A stretch of 62,187 nt of DNA from Bryobacterales bacterium (GCA_003135055.1 PLDF01000434.1:1-62187); one strand, 5' to 3'; positions 1 through 8,534 are shown, counted from the first letter of the stretch. Notes: generated from the letters alone by a model not told the origin. Numbers and translations: made by a program.

Positions 1-1041
1 GGCCGCTTTGGCTTCCGCGATCGGTGCATCCTTTTGCGTCTTCCTGATCTTCATGCCCACCGCGGCCGCGCCGCCACCCAACAACAGAAATGGAATCTTG
101 GGCATTCCGGGCATTATCGCCATCGCCAACAGCACGCCCGCGGCCAGCAGCAGCGGCTGCGCGCTACCGAAGATCTGCTTCTTGAATTCGGCGCCTAGCG
201 TGGCCTCGGAGCTGGCGCGGGTGACGATCATGGCGCCGGCGATGGAGATCATCAGCGCCGGAATCACCGTGACCAGGCCGTCGCCGATGGTGAGGATGGT
301 GTAGGTTTGGATCGCCTTGCTCATCTCCATGCCGTGCTGCAGCACGCCGATCAGAAAGCCCGCCACGATGTTGATGCTGGTGATGAGAATGCTCGCGATC
401 GCGTCGCGCTGGGTGAAGCGCGAGGCGCCGTCCATCGATCCGTAGAACTCGGCTTCAGTGGAAAGCTGCTTGCGGCGGCGCTTGGCCTCGGTTTCGTCGA
501 TCAACCCGGCGTTGAGATCGGAATCGATGGCCATCTGCTTTCCGGGCATCGCGTCCAAAGTGAATCGCGCGGTGACTTCCGAAATGCGCACGGCGCCATG
601 GTTGATCACGACGTATTGTATGGCGATCAGCACCAGGAAGATCACCGTGCCGATAATATAGTTGCCCCCTACCACGAAGGCGCCGAACGCGCCGATGACA
701 TCCCCCGCGGCCGAGGTTCCGGTGTTGCCATTCAAGAGGATCAAGCGCGACGAAGAAACGTTGAGAGCCAGGCGAAACAGCGTCAGCAGCAGCAGCGTGG
801 TGGGAAAGGACGTGAATTCCACCGGCCGTACCAGGTAGAGCGACACCATCAGCACGGTCACCGACGCCAGAATGTCGGTCACAATCAGCAGATCGAGCAC
901 GAAGCCCGGCAGGGGCGTGATGAGCGCCACCACAATCGCCAGCACTGCCAGCGGCACCGCCAGCTCGCTGAGCGCGCTCAGCGGTATGCCCGCGAACATC
1001 TTCGAAACTTTGGGAGCGGCGAGCGCTCTAGCTGGACTCAT
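1..1041 (-). CDS. flhA: Flagellar export gate protein FlhA, N-terminal part (cut by window edge)
   Basis: FlhA is the large inner-membrane subunit of the flagellar type III export gate. Only the first 347 codons are in the window; the gene runs off the left end. It starts MSPARALAAPKVSKMFAG and then shows the expected run of hydrophobic membrane segments. The family signature LFRLALNVSSSRLIL sits near residue 85-100, and the conserved cytosolic loop containing RFTLDAMPGKQMAID follows near residue 155. A second set of membrane helices follows after residue 200. The C-terminal cytoplasmic domain lies outside the window. It is the last visible gene of the minus-strand flagellar operon, but a 262-nt gap with repeat sequence separates it from flhB, so it may have its own promoter. 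The start codon is ATG at 1041. Confidence 0.95.
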   Translation of the reverse strand, partial: MSPARALAAPKVSKMFAGIPLSALSELAVPLAVLAIVVALITPLPGFVLDLLIVTDILASVTVLMVSLYLVRPVEFTSFPTTLLLLTLFRLALNVSSSRLILLNGNTGTSAAGDVIGAFGAFVVGGNYIIGTVIFLVLIAIQYVVINHGAVRISEVTARFTLDAMPGKQMAIDSDLNAGLIDETEAKRRRKQLSTEAEFYGSMDGASRFTQRDAIASILITSINIVAGFLIGVLQHGMEMSKAIQTYTILTIGDGLVTVIPALMISIAGAMIVTRASSEATLGAEFKKQIFGSAQPLLLAAGVLLAMAIMPGMPKIPFLLLGGGAAAVGMKIRKTQKDAPIAEAKAA

Positions 1042-1303
1042 AGTGTCAACCCGGTGTCGTGGCGCGCTGGGCGCCCTCTGGGCACATGCGTGCAGCGTTC
1101 ACACTCTCCAGAAACCTCGCGGACAGGCCAAGTGTATAACGAAACAGCGCGGAATCTTTGCCTTGCACGGAAATACACTTCTGCGCGGTGGCAAAAAACC
1201 GAGGTTTCTGCCGCAAGAGACGCTCCCGAAGGGATCGTCTGTCGCTCGTGTGAACGCGCTTCGTTTCTCGTGAGGCAATCCCAGCAACCCTTAAGCATCC
1301 CCG
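1042..1303. repeat. flhA-flhB intergenic region with degenerate hairpin-repeat family (R2)
   Basis: This 262-nt gap contains ATGCGTGCAGCGTTCACACT at 1085-1104 and the inverted partner GCTCGTGTGAACGCG near 1244-1258. The same pieces occur in the 94-bp hairpin at 40965-41058 and in 23517-23565, so this looks like a degenerate or expanded member of one dispersed repeat family. No convincing gene is seen here; short reading frames across it use the repeat arms. Confidence 0.55.
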
Positions 1304-2365
1304 TCAACCCGGCAACTTTCCGTTCATCAGTTTGTATATATAAGCCAGAATTTCCGCTACCGCGCGATAGAGCTGCGGCGGAATCTCCTGCCCCACTTCG
1401 GCCGATTTGTAGAGCGCTTGCGCCAGCGGCGGGTTCTCGATAATCGGCACCTGATTTTCGATGGCCCGCTGCTTGATGCGCAGCGCCAGATAGTTCTTGC
1501 CTTTCGCCACCACCATGGGCGCCGCCTGGCTGTCCATGTGATAGCGGATGGCTACCGCGAAGTGCGTCGGGTTGACGATGACCGCGGTCGCCGTGGCCAC
1601 CTGCTTCATCATTTGCTTGCGCGCGCGGTCGCGCTGGATGCGCCGCACCCGCTGCTTCATCTGCGGGTTGCCTTCGGTATCCTTCATCTCCTGGCGGATG
1701 TCCTGCTTCGACATGCCAAGCTGCTGGTTGTGGCGGCGCAACTGGCGGAACAGGTCCACCGTGCCCACCACGATGAAGACGCCGGCCGCTTTCCAGAACA
1801 GCTCCATCAGCGACCCGCCCAGAACCGCGAAGCCGCTCTCCACGCTCTGAAAAGGCAGACTGAGAAATAATTCGAGCTTCTCGCGCGCCACCACGTAGAC
1901 GGCCCACAAGAAGATAGGCAGCATGAAGCAAGCCTGCACCAGCGCGGGCAGGTTCTGGCTGGGCAGTTGCTTCAGCTTCGCCATAGGACTGAGACGCTTC
2001 AGATCGGGCGTGAGTTTTTTGAGACTCAGTCCGAATTTCGTGGTAGCCAGACGCAGCCCCAGCGTGGCTATGGCGATCACCAGACCGGCTGCCAGCAGCG
2101 GCGCAAAGTGGTTCCAGAACAGTTGCCACGCCATGTGCGTGACGTCGTCCCGGCTCAGATCCTGCTTGAAGCCCACGGTAAAAATCGACCGTGCGGTCTT
2201 CTGAAACGCGGCGAACCAGTGCGCTCCGCCCACCCCCAGCAGGCCGAGGAAGATCATGAATTGCAAGGCGGAGACGAATTCCTTCGCCGATGGGTAATTG
2301 CCGTCCTCGCGCGCCTTCTTCAGGCGCCGCTGAGTCGGTTTTTCGTCTTTGCCCTGTTCCGCCAT
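1304..2365 (-). CDS. flhB: Flagellar export switch protein FlhB
   Basis: FlhB is the membrane component of the flagellar type III export apparatus that switches substrate specificity from rod/hook proteins to filament proteins after autocleavage. The 353-residue product is full length for the family. It begins with the typical charged N-terminus (KPTQRRLKKAREDGNYPSAK) and has four hydrophobic segments between about residues 30 and 210. The autocleavage motif NPTH is present at about residues 265-268 (VIVNPTHFAVAIRYH). The start codon lies 6 nt after the fliR stop, consistent with translation from the same operon. In the usual mechanism, FliK (6960-8327) signals to the cleaved C-terminal domain. 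Confidence 0.97.
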   Translation of the reverse strand: MAEQGKDEKPTQRRLKKAREDGNYPSAKEFVSALQFMIFLGLLGVGGAHWFAAFQKTARSIFTVGFKQDLSRDDVTHMAWQLFWNHFAPLLAAGLVIAIATLGLRLATTKFGLSLKKLTPDLKRLSPMAKLKQLPSQNLPALVQACFMLPIFLWAVYVVAREKLELFLSLPFQSVESGFAVLGGSLMELFWKAAGVFIVVGTVDLFRQLRRHNQQLGMSKQDIRQEMKDTEGNPQMKQRVRRIQRDRARKQMMKQVATATAVIVNPTHFAVAIRYHMDSQAAPMVVAKGKNYLALRIKQRAIENQVPIIENPPLAQALYKSAEVGQEIPPQLYRAVAEILAYIYKLMNGKLPG

Positions 2366-2371
2366 GGCGCG

Positions 2372-3145
2372 TCATAGCCCCAGCATCTGGCGGGCGGCCA
2401 CCCAGGCATGGCCGCTCGATTCGAGCAGCATCCGCGGGAAGACGGACGCGATCCAGCCGAGCATCACCAGCGCCACCAGCATCTTGGCCGGAAAGGTCAT
2501 CGACATCAGGTGCAACTGCGCGTTCAAGCGCCCCAGCAGCGCCACCGCAACGTCCACCATAATCAGCAGCGCGGCCACCGGAAGCGCGATCCGCACTCCC
2601 ACCGAAAACAGATTGCTCCCCAGATGAATCAGCGTGTCCGCCGCCGCCCGGCCCGGGATATACGAGCCTGCGGGGATCTTGTCGAGGGTCATCGCAAAGA
2701 GCCGTATAACTTCGCGGTCGAGTCCCATGGCGAAGAACAACAGGCCGGCGATCAGTTGCGCCATCACCACCAGCACCGTGGAATCGGCTTCCGTATTGGG
2801 ATCGATGGTGGAAGCAAAACTGTAACCCGCGGGTACGCTGATCATATGAGCGGCAAAGGCAAACGCCTCGAGCGCAATGGCCACGCATACGCCGATGCCG
2901 ATTCCCATGGCCGCTTCGGAGGCCACCCAGGCGATGAGCGTGGCGCCGGTGACATTGGCGGCGTCCACCACCGGCCACCGCGCGTAGAGCGCGAAGGTGC
3001 ACGCCAGAGCGAACGCCGCGCGCACCGGTTGCGGCGCGCTATTCAGTCCGGGCAGCGGAACGAAGACCAGTGCGCCTCCCACGCGCGTCAGCACCAGCAG
3101 GAAGGCATAAAGAGTTCCCGTGGAGATGGTGAGGTCACCGGGCAT
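2372..3145 (-). CDS. fliR: Flagellar export gate protein FliR
   Basis: FliR is an inner-membrane subunit of the FliPQR export gate. The 257-residue product is almost entirely hydrophobic, with six likely membrane segments, and is the usual family length. It starts MPGDLTISTGTLYAFLLVLTR. The start overlaps the end of fliQ by 11 nt, and flhB follows after 6 nt, giving the standard fliP-fliQ-fliR-flhB order. Family membership rests on hydrophobic pattern, length and gene order, all of which agree. Confidence 0.95.
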   Translation of the reverse strand: MPGDLTISTGTLYAFLLVLTRVGGALVFVPLPGLNSAPQPVRAAFALACTFALYARWPVVDAANVTGATLIAWVASEAAMGIGIGVCVAIALEAFAFAAHMISVPAGYSFASTIDPNTEADSTVLVVMAQLIAGLLFFAMGLDREVIRLFAMTLDKIPAGSYIPGRAAADTLIHLGSNLFSVGVRIALPVAALLIMVDVAVALLGRLNAQLHLMSMTFPAKMLVALVMLGWIASVFPRMLLESSGHAWVAARQMLGL

Positions 3146-3404
3146 AGTGGCCTAAGTTCCCCAGGATGGAGGTGGCGTAGGACATGCTTCTTTGAAGCAT
3201 CCACGGCAGCAGCGCCAGGATCGCCACCAGAAACACTACCAGGCGCGGCACCGTGCTGAAGGCGTTATCCTGCATTGAGGTCGCAATCTGCACCAGACTC
3301 ACCACGATGCCTGCGATGAAGCCGACAATCAGCAGCGGGGCGGCCAGCCAGAAGGCCGTCATCAGCGTCTGCCGGACGATTTGCACTACCGCGTCGGGCG
3401 TCAT
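3135..3404 (-). CDS. fliQ: Flagellar export gate protein FliQ
   Basis: FliQ is a small two-helix membrane subunit of the flagellar export gate. The 89-residue protein has the family pattern: a short polar N-terminus (MTPDAVVQIVRQTLMTAFWL), a first hydrophobic helix, the conserved connecting region VSLVQIATSMQDNAFSTVPR, and a second hydrophobic helix. It overlaps fliP by 4 nt and fliR by 11 nt, indicating tight translational coupling. Confidence 0.95.
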   Translation of the reverse strand: MTPDAVVQIVRQTLMTAFWLAAPLLIVGFIAGIVVSLVQIATSMQDNAFSTVPRLVVFLVAILALLPWMLQRSMSYATSILGNLGHYAR

Positions 3405-4135
3405 TGGTAGAAGCTCTTCATCAGCGATCCGATGACCAGGCTCCAGCCGTCCACCAGCACGAACAGCAGGATCTTGAACGGCGCTGAGATCATGGCGGGC
3501 GGCAATTGCATCATGCCCACCGAGAGCGTCACCGAGGCCACTACCAGATCGATCACCAGGAACGGCAGAAATAGGACGGCGCCAATCTGGAAGCCGGCCT
3601 TCAACTCGGAAAGAATGTAGGCGGGAATGAGAATTTTGAGATCGAGATCGGCCGGCGTGCGCGGCGCGGGCGCATGGGAAATTTCGACGAACAGCTTGAC
3701 GTCCTTTTCGCGTGCGAAACGGATGAGAAAATTGTGCAGCGGCTTGGCGGCCTGGTCCATCGCCTGGGTGGTGGTGATTTGGCCCGCTTCAAGCGGCTCC
3801 CAGCCCTGGTGGTACATATCCGCGGCGACTGGCTGCATGATGACGATGGTGAGGAACATCGCGAGGCCGAGCAGCACTTGATTCGATGGCGTGCTTTGCG
3901 TTCCCAGAGCTTGCCGCAGGAAATGCAGCACGATGGTGATGCGGAGGAACGGCGTGATGGCCATCAGCGCCGCCGGCAGCACGGTCATCAGCGTGAGCAT
4001 GATGACAATCTGCATCGGCGCGCTTAAAGTGGTTCCGCCTTTTCCGGCCGATATGCCAAACAGGGAGAGAGGTTCTTGCGAGGCCGCAAGAGCGGGCAGC
4101 GCGCCCATGGTGAAGAAGAACAGTAGCCGCTTCAT
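3401..4135 (-). CDS. fliP: Flagellar export gate protein FliP
   Basis: FliP forms the core of the flagellar export gate. The 244-residue product starts with a cleavable signal-type segment (MKRLLFFFTMGALPALAAS), as is common for FliP. It then shows family blocks such as FLRITIVLHFLRQALGTQ near residue 65 and a C-terminal pair of hydrophobic helices ending FKILLFVLVDGWSLVIGSL. It overlaps fliO by 4 nt upstream and fliQ by 4 nt downstream. Confidence 0.96.
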   Translation of the reverse strand: MKRLLFFFTMGALPALAASQEPLSLFGISAGKGGTTLSAPMQIVIMLTLMTVLPAALMAITPFLRITIVLHFLRQALGTQSTPSNQVLLGLAMFLTIVIMQPVAADMYHQGWEPLEAGQITTTQAMDQAAKPLHNFLIRFAREKDVKLFVEISHAPAPRTPADLDLKILIPAYILSELKAGFQIGAVLFLPFLVIDLVVASVTLSVGMMQLPPAMISAPFKILLFVLVDGWSLVIGSLMKSFYQ

Positions 4136-4416
4136 TCAGCGGCCTTCGAGCCATCGATCTCTTGCCAGGCGGCGCGATGAATCAGCGCACAGCCCGCGGC
4201 CGACGACGATATCAGCAGCGCCGATTCGCCCAGCCGCACCAGATGCAGCGCATGCTGCGGCCCTAGCGGCAGGCGCTCCAGGCTCTCCAACCGGCGCACG
4301 GCCGTTTTCCGGCCCAGCGTCACACCGGTAAGTCCCCGCTTGCGCAGCCACCACAGAGTCAGGAGCAGTAGCGCCAGAACTGCGACTACCGCTCCCGTCT
4401 GTTGAATCAATTCCAT
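4132..4416 (-). CDS. fliO: Flagellar biosynthesis protein FliO
   Basis: FliO is a bitopic membrane protein that helps assemble or stabilise FliP. The 94-residue product has one N-terminal membrane helix (about residues 8-24) followed by a small basic cytoplasmic domain with the pattern VRRLESLERLPLGPQHALHLV, typical of FliO. The family is poorly conserved, so the call rests mainly on position between fliN and fliP, size, topology and this region. It overlaps fliP by 4 nt. Confidence 0.85.
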   Translation of the reverse strand: MELIQQTGAVVAVLALLLLTLWWLRKRGLTGVTLGRKTAVRRLESLERLPLGPQHALHLVRLGESALLISSSAAGCALIHRAAWQEIDGSKAAE

Positions 4417-4429
4417 GTTTAAACCGCCT

Positions 4430-4675
4430 TTATCCGTCGCGGAAGTCGGTAATGCGTACGCCCAGCGTGTTCTCGATCACCACAATCTCACCGGAGCCGA
4501 ACAGCACTCCGCCGATATAGAGATCGATATTTTCGCCGGCTGAACGCCCGGTACCGATCACGCTGCCTTCTTCGAGCTCGAGCACTTCGCGAGCTGTCAT
4601 GGTCTTCCGGTCGAGTTCGACCTCGACCTCTACCGGGATTTCTCCCAGCGGCGTAATTTCTTCCTGAGGAGTCAT
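4430..4675 (-). CDS. fliN: Flagellar motor switch protein FliN (SpoA/C-ring domain)
   Basis: FliN is the C-ring protein at the base of the flagellar motor that, with FliM, controls rotation and receives export cargo. At 81 residues this is close to a bare SpoA domain: it contains the conserved stretch LEEGSVIGTGRSAGENIDLY followed by GSGEIVVIENTLGVRITDF. The N-terminal extension seen in many FliN proteins is absent. It lies 7 nt after flgE and 13 nt before fliO. No fliM or fliG is in the window, so the rest of the C-ring must be encoded elsewhere. Confidence 0.93.
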   Translation of the reverse strand: MTPQEEITPLGEIPVEVEVELDRKTMTAREVLELEEGSVIGTGRSAGENIDLYIGGVLFGSGEIVVIENTLGVRITDFRDG

Positions 4676-4682
4676 CGGCTGT

Positions 4683-5945
4683 TTAATGGATGAGGTTTAT
4701 AGTGTCCTGGCTCAGTTGATCGGCGGTGGTCACTACGTGGGCGTTGGCCTCGTAGCTCCGCTGAAACTGAATCAGGTTGGTAAATTGCGTGGCCAGGTCC
4801 ACATTGGAGGCTTCGAGAGCGCTGCCCACCACGGTTCCGCGGCCGCCCGTGCCCGGCGTTCCCACCGAGGGATTGTCGGTATTGGCGCTCAAAGTGTACT
4901 CGTTGTTTCCCGCGTTGATGAGGGTACTCGGGTTCCCGATGGACGCTACCGCAACCTGGCCCACGGTAGTCTGGATGCCGTCCGAGTAGTTAGCCACGAT
5001 TGCGCCTCCGTTCGCGATGCTGACGCTCACCAGTTGCGCCGCGGCTTCTCCATTCTGGGTGTTGGCCGATGACGCCGACGCCTGGCCGAACTGCGTGATC
5101 AGCCCCGCGCCGGCGCTGCTATAGGGGTTCCAAGTGATATTCATGTCGGCCGCGCCGTCCGAAAGTCCCGGAATCGCGACGGCGATGGGGCTGCCCGCGG
5201 CGGGGGATGTCAACTGCCCCGTGGCGTCGAAAGTCATGCTGCCGCTGGCGTTCGGAATGTCGAAAGGCGTTCCTGCCGTGCCTGCCGTGACGTCGGAGCC
5301 CGGTAGCGTCACCTGATAATTCCACGTATTGGACCCGGTCTTTTGGAAATCCACAGTCAGCACGTGCGCCGTACCCAAACTGTCGTAGCTGGTTACCGGC
5401 ACGGAAAACGAGGAGGTGGCGTCGGCAGTCGCCGTGGAGTTCAGGTTGAGAGAGACCGTCATATCGGTGGTAGCGGCCGGCGGCTTGAGCGCGCCCGAAG
5501 TGATCGCGATATTGCCGATGGCGCCGCTGGTGTTGATGCTGCCGTCGGCATTGAGAGCCGTCCAGCCCTGTACGTCTTCGCCAGTCGCGGTGGTCAGATT
5601 GCCCGAATCATTCACCTGAAACGTGCCATCGCGCGTGTAGAGCGTGTTGCCATTGGCGTTCTGGGCGATGAAGAACCCGCTGCCCTGAATCGCCGCGTCA
5701 AGTGGGCCGGTTTCGGACTGAATTGCGCCCTGCGAAAAGTCCTGGATACTGAGCGGCTGGGCCGTTCCGAATCCAACCTCGGTTCCTCCGTTATTGCCGA
5801 TGGATTGAGAGATCAGGTCGCTGAACGCCATGTCGCTGCCCTTGAAACCGGTCGTATCCATGTTGGCCAAGTTGTTGCCCGTCACGTCGATCGCGGTGGA
5901 AGTAGCGTTGAGCGCGGAAAGCGCGGTTGAAAATACGTTGAACAT
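4683..5945 (-). CDS. flgE: Flagellar hook protein FlgE
   Basis: FlgE is the structural subunit of the hook. The 420-residue product has the flagellar basal-body rod N-terminus (residues 1-35: SALSALNATSTAIDVTGNNLANMDTTGFK, read as two blocks) and the hook/rod FlgE-F-G core motif GPLDAAIQGSGFFIAQ near residues 80-95. A long central domain rich in Thr, Ser and Gly follows, then the conserved C-terminal helix with LATQFTNLIQFQRSYEAN. It lies between flgD, its capping factor, and fliN. Full length and intact. Confidence 0.95.
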   Translation of the reverse strand: MFNVFSTALSALNATSTAIDVTGNNLANMDTTGFKGSDMAFSDLISQSIGNNGGTEVGFGTAQPLSIQDFSQGAIQSETGPLDAAIQGSGFFIAQNANGNTLYTRDGTFQVNDSGNLTTATGEDVQGWTALNADGSINTSGAIGNIAITSGALKPPAATTDMTVSLNLNSTATADATSSFSVPVTSYDSLGTAHVLTVDFQKTGSNTWNYQVTLPGSDVTAGTAGTPFDIPNASGSMTFDATGQLTSPAAGSPIAVAIPGLSDGAADMNITWNPYSSAGAGLITQFGQASASSANTQNGEAAAQLVSVSIANGGAIVANYSDGIQTTVGQVAVASIGNPSTLINAGNNEYTLSANTDNPSVGTPGTGGRGTVVGSALEASNVDLATQFTNLIQFQRSYEANAHVVTTADQLSQDTINLIH

Positions 5946-5966
5946 AGTTTTTCCCTTTATCTACGA

Positions 5967-6266
5967 TTAAGTTGTGGAGCTGGCGGCCCCCGTACTGCCG
6001 GTGGGATTGAGGTCCGTCACAAGCTGATCGGTATCCGACTGGATGCCGCTGACGGACGTGGCCATGTTGTTGGTCGATTCGAGTTGTTGGAACTGGGCGA
6101 GCTGCGTCACGAACGTAGTGCTGTCCATGGGCTGCGTCGGGTCCTGGTTCTTGAGCTGCGCCACCAGAAGCTGCAGGAACATATTCTGGTCGGTGCTGGC
6201 CGAAGTGGCGCTCACCGCTGTGCTCGGGGATGCGGCGGCCGAACTGCTAGGTGGTATTGGCGACAT
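5967..6266 (-). CDS. flgD: Flagellar hook assembly (capping) protein FlgD, short form
   Basis: FlgD is the scaffolding cap needed for hook polymerisation. The start was set at ATG 6266 because an AAAGGAG ribosome-binding site lies 6 nt before it; an upstream in-frame ATG at 6353 has no such site. The product is only 99 residues and contains the conserved N-terminal FlgD region, with QNMFLQLLVAQLKNQDPTQP and then DSTTFVTQLAQFQQLEST. The C-terminal FlgD Ig/Tudor-like domains found in typical 200-plus residue FlgD are missing. Whether the cap works without them cannot be told from sequence. Confidence 0.9.
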   Translation of the reverse strand: MSPIPPSSSAAASPSTAVSATSASTDQNMFLQLLVAQLKNQDPTQPMDSTTFVTQLAQFQQLESTNNMATSVSGIQSDTDQLVTDLNPTGSTGAASSTT

Positions 6267-6375
6267 GAAAATTCTCCTTTGACTGACTATTTGTGCCTGC
6301 CGATGTGGGGCAGATTGGCAACCTTCGTGGTGGTTGGCAACCGCCGCTATCACCGGACTCAGCGAAATTCTTCAA

Positions 6376-6984
6376 CTAACCATTTGTACTTGCCGGGACC
6401 GCGCCGGCGACTTCATTGGCGACCTGTTGATTTTCGAAGGCCTGGTTCCAGCCGTGCGTATAGATATCGGCTATCAGGCCCGGATTGATTAGCCCGCCGT
6501 TGGGCAGCTGCACCATCAGGTTGGGCTCATTCTGTTGGAACGGGCTTCCCGGCGCGGAGGTGAATACTTGCGTCGAGGTCACCGTTCCGCCCACCATCTG
6601 CGCCACCGTCTGCGCGGTTTCCGGAGTGGCAAAGTAGATGGGGTTGTAATGCGTCACCGGACCAGGTCCGCTGCCGGTGGGGTCGGTGAGCCACGGGTTC
6701 GCGCCGAAGAGCGGGCCGGCCGGGTCGTCGGCTGGGGTTGCTGAAGCAGCCACCGGGGTTGTCGAAGCGGACGCGCCTGGCCCTGGGGCCGTAGTGGCGA
6801 CTGTCGTGCCCGCTGCCGCGGCGGCTGCGGCTATCGCGGCAAACACGGCTGTGAAGCTGGGAGCGGCGGTGGTGTCCGGCGCGCTCGTAGCTGGTGTCGC
6901 CTGCGAAGCTGCGGGAGCGGTGGTTCTCAACGGTGCGTGTGGATTGTGGGCCACCCGGCTTAGCGATATGTCTGAAGGAGCCAT
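6376..6984 (-). CDS. Unknown flagellar-operon protein, Ala/Pro/Thr-rich
   Basis: I do not recognise this 202-residue protein. It starts MAPSDISLSRVAHNPHAPL, overlaps the fliK 3' end by 25 nt, and lies 109 nt before flgD, so it is almost certainly in the hook operon. Residues 15-95 are low complexity (Ala, Thr, Pro), resembling the disordered parts of FliK. The C-terminal half (about 95-190) looks folded, with VTHYNPIYFATPETAQTVAQ and then a region ending DIYTHGWNQAFENQQVANEV. No signal peptide or membrane segment is visible. By position it could be a hook-related export substrate or regulator, but that is inference. Confidence 0.75.
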   Translation of the reverse strand: MAPSDISLSRVAHNPHAPLRTTAPAASQATPATSAPDTTAAPSFTAVFAAIAAAAAAAGTTVATTAPGPGASASTTPVAASATPADDPAGPLFGANPWLTDPTGSGPGPVTHYNPIYFATPETAQTVAQMVGGTVTSTQVFTSAPGSPFQQNEPNLMVQLPNGGLINPGLIADIYTHGWNQAFENQQVANEVAGAVPASTNG

Positions 6985-8327
6985 GCGAAATCCTTTCGAT
7001 CCGATTTGCGATTTGGTGCGTTGGTGAGGGTTCTCTGCTGCTGCTGTTGCGGATTGTCCTGCTTCTGCTGCTGGTTTTGCCCGGCGTGTTCCTGCGAGTC
7101 CTGCGAGGCGTTTCCGGCTCCGGTTTCCGCCGCACGCCGCTCACCGCCGGCTCCGGAGCCGGGCTGCCAGGCATCGGTGCGAAATCCGGATTGTTCCAGT
7201 TTGGCCGCCAGCGCCGGCAGGTCTGCGCGCATCGCGTCCGTAAGGCGCGCATCGGGAGTGCGGACAGCCACGTGAATGTCTCCGTCGCGTTCCGTCAGCC
7301 GCACTTCCACTCGTTGGCCGCCGCTGTTCAGCTCCAGCTTGATATCGTGCGCGGTGGGCGCCGCCGCCGCGGGTAGTGGATTGGAAGGCTCCGGGGCAGC
7401 CTCGGCCGGCGCGGGAGTTTCGGAGCGGCTGGCGGCTGGCGTCGAAGATGTCGTGGAACCGGCCGGCGGCACAGGCGCGTTGACGTCGAATCTGGCTTGC
7501 GCCAGCTCGGCGCTCGCATCGGGGGTTCCAAAATCGCGCCGCGGCGCGGTGGATGCCGGATCTTGCGGCCCCTCCTGGCCCGGATGGTGAGACCCGTCGC
7601 CATGTTTGGAGCTTGACGCCGCCGATTGGGTCACTCCCGGAGCCGCCTCCGAAGCAGCAGCCGCGGGCGGCTCCGACGGATCGGCCGTATTATCTTTCGA
7701 CGGGCGCGAGTCTCCGGATTTACTGGCGGCGGCCGTCACCGCCGCTGTCGCCGATTCTGACGATTCCTGGGGCTCTTCCGATTGGAGACGCATTTCGAAT
7801 GCCGCCTCTATCTTGCTTAAGCTACCGTCTGCTGCGCTCGCAGCCACCGCCAGCGGCTGATCCGGATCGGGCTGGGTTTCGGCCGCGCTCCGCGGGTCCG
7901 CTCGATTCGCGGCGCCGGCGCCTTCAGCCTGCATTCGGGGCTGGCCCCACAACGCGGCTCGCGGCTGCGCGGATGTTTCCGCGATTCTCTTGGGCGCCGC
8001 CTTCTCATCGGCGGCAGAAGGCGCTTCGGAATCTTCCCCGTCGTTCTTATCCGCTGTATCGCTCGCAGGGAATATGTTCAGCGTGATCGGGGGCGTGGCG
8101 GCTCGCTGCGCTGGAACCGGAACGGCTGCGGTTGTAGCATTGTCCGCCGCGGAGTCCTTCTTGGCGGACTTGGTCTTAGGACGCTCGTCCGCATCCGTCG
8201 CCGCTTTCATTATGGAATGAAAACGCGACCCGCCAGCGGTCTTTGGCCCCGCCGCTGGAATCTCAGCCGGCGCTAACAAATCGAGTAGCGAAGTTGCGGG
8301 AGGGGCGTTCGATGCAAGGGCGATCAC
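6960..8327 (-). CDS. fliK: Flagellar hook-length control protein FliK
   Basis: FliK measures hook length and triggers the FlhB specificity switch. The 455-residue product has a long low-complexity Ala/Pro/Glu/Ser-rich region (about residues 40-310) and then a compact C-terminal Flg_hook domain, with IKLELNSGGQRVEVRLTERD followed by LPALAAKLEQSGFRTDAW (about residues 330-395). It ends in a Gln-rich tail. The start used is GTG at 8327; an upstream alternative cannot be excluded. It is the first gene of the minus-strand flagellar operon, divergent from flgF across a 221-nt control region. The call depends on the C-terminal domain and operon position. Confidence 0.88.
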   Translation of the reverse strand: MIALASNAPPATSLLDLLAPAEIPAAGPKTAGGSRFHSIMKAATDADERPKTKSAKKDSAADNATTAAVPVPAQRAATPPITLNIFPASDTADKNDGEDSEAPSAADEKAAPKRIAETSAQPRAALWGQPRMQAEGAGAANRADPRSAAETQPDPDQPLAVAASAADGSLSKIEAAFEMRLQSEEPQESSESATAAVTAAASKSGDSRPSKDNTADPSEPPAAAASEAAPGVTQSAASSSKHGDGSHHPGQEGPQDPASTAPRRDFGTPDASAELAQARFDVNAPVPPAGSTTSSTPAASRSETPAPAEAAPEPSNPLPAAAAPTAHDIKLELNSGGQRVEVRLTERDGDIHVAVRTPDARLTDAMRADLPALAAKLEQSGFRTDAWQPGSGAGGERRAAETGAGNASQDSQEHAGQNQQQKQDNPQQQQQRTLTNAPNRKSDRKDFAWLLQTYR

Positions 8328-8339
8328 GCAACGCTAATA

Positions 8340-8355
8340 TGCAAATCTGCACCCA
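8340..8355 (-). promoter_or_regulatory. Sigma-54-like -24/-12 signature upstream of fliK
   Basis: Read on the minus strand, TGGGTGCAGATTTGCA has the GG-N10-GC spacing that defines sigma-54 promoters and a perfect TTGCA -12 element; the -24 element matches only at TGG. The predicted transcription start would fall only about 3-4 nt before the fliK GTG. Sigma-54 control of hook genes is well known in other bacteria. This is a by-eye motif match and could be chance. Confidence 0.35.
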
Positions 8356-8517
8356 TTTCGCGGCAACCTGTTTTCAACGGCTTAGTGCCGCCAGGCGCGC
8401 CAGCAATTTGCCGCAACCCGAAACGCGCGGCAGGAAAATGCCGCGCAGGCTTCCGTCTTCGTCCTTCTTATCGGCGCCGCAATGCGCAGTTTGAGCGACT
8501 TACATTAGTTACCCGGC

Positions 8518-8534
8518 TTGGCCCCCACCGTGCT
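8518..8534 (+). promoter_or_regulatory. Sigma-54-like -24/-12 signature upstream of flgF
   Basis: TTGGC at 8518-8522 and TGCT at 8531-8534 give GG-N10-GC spacing. The -24 element matches well and the -12 element is partial (GTGCT for TTGCT). The predicted start of transcription is within a few nt of the flgF ATG, which also lacks a ribosome-binding site. A leaderless transcript would fit. The rest of the 8328-8548 gap shows no gene. Confidence 0.35.

Noticed and set aside
1038..3002. 654-codon minus-strand frame across flhB and fliR
   Set aside because: It is a shadow in another frame: the product is Arg/Gly/Ala-rich low complexity, and flhB, fliR and fliQ in the other frames match known families in the canonical order.
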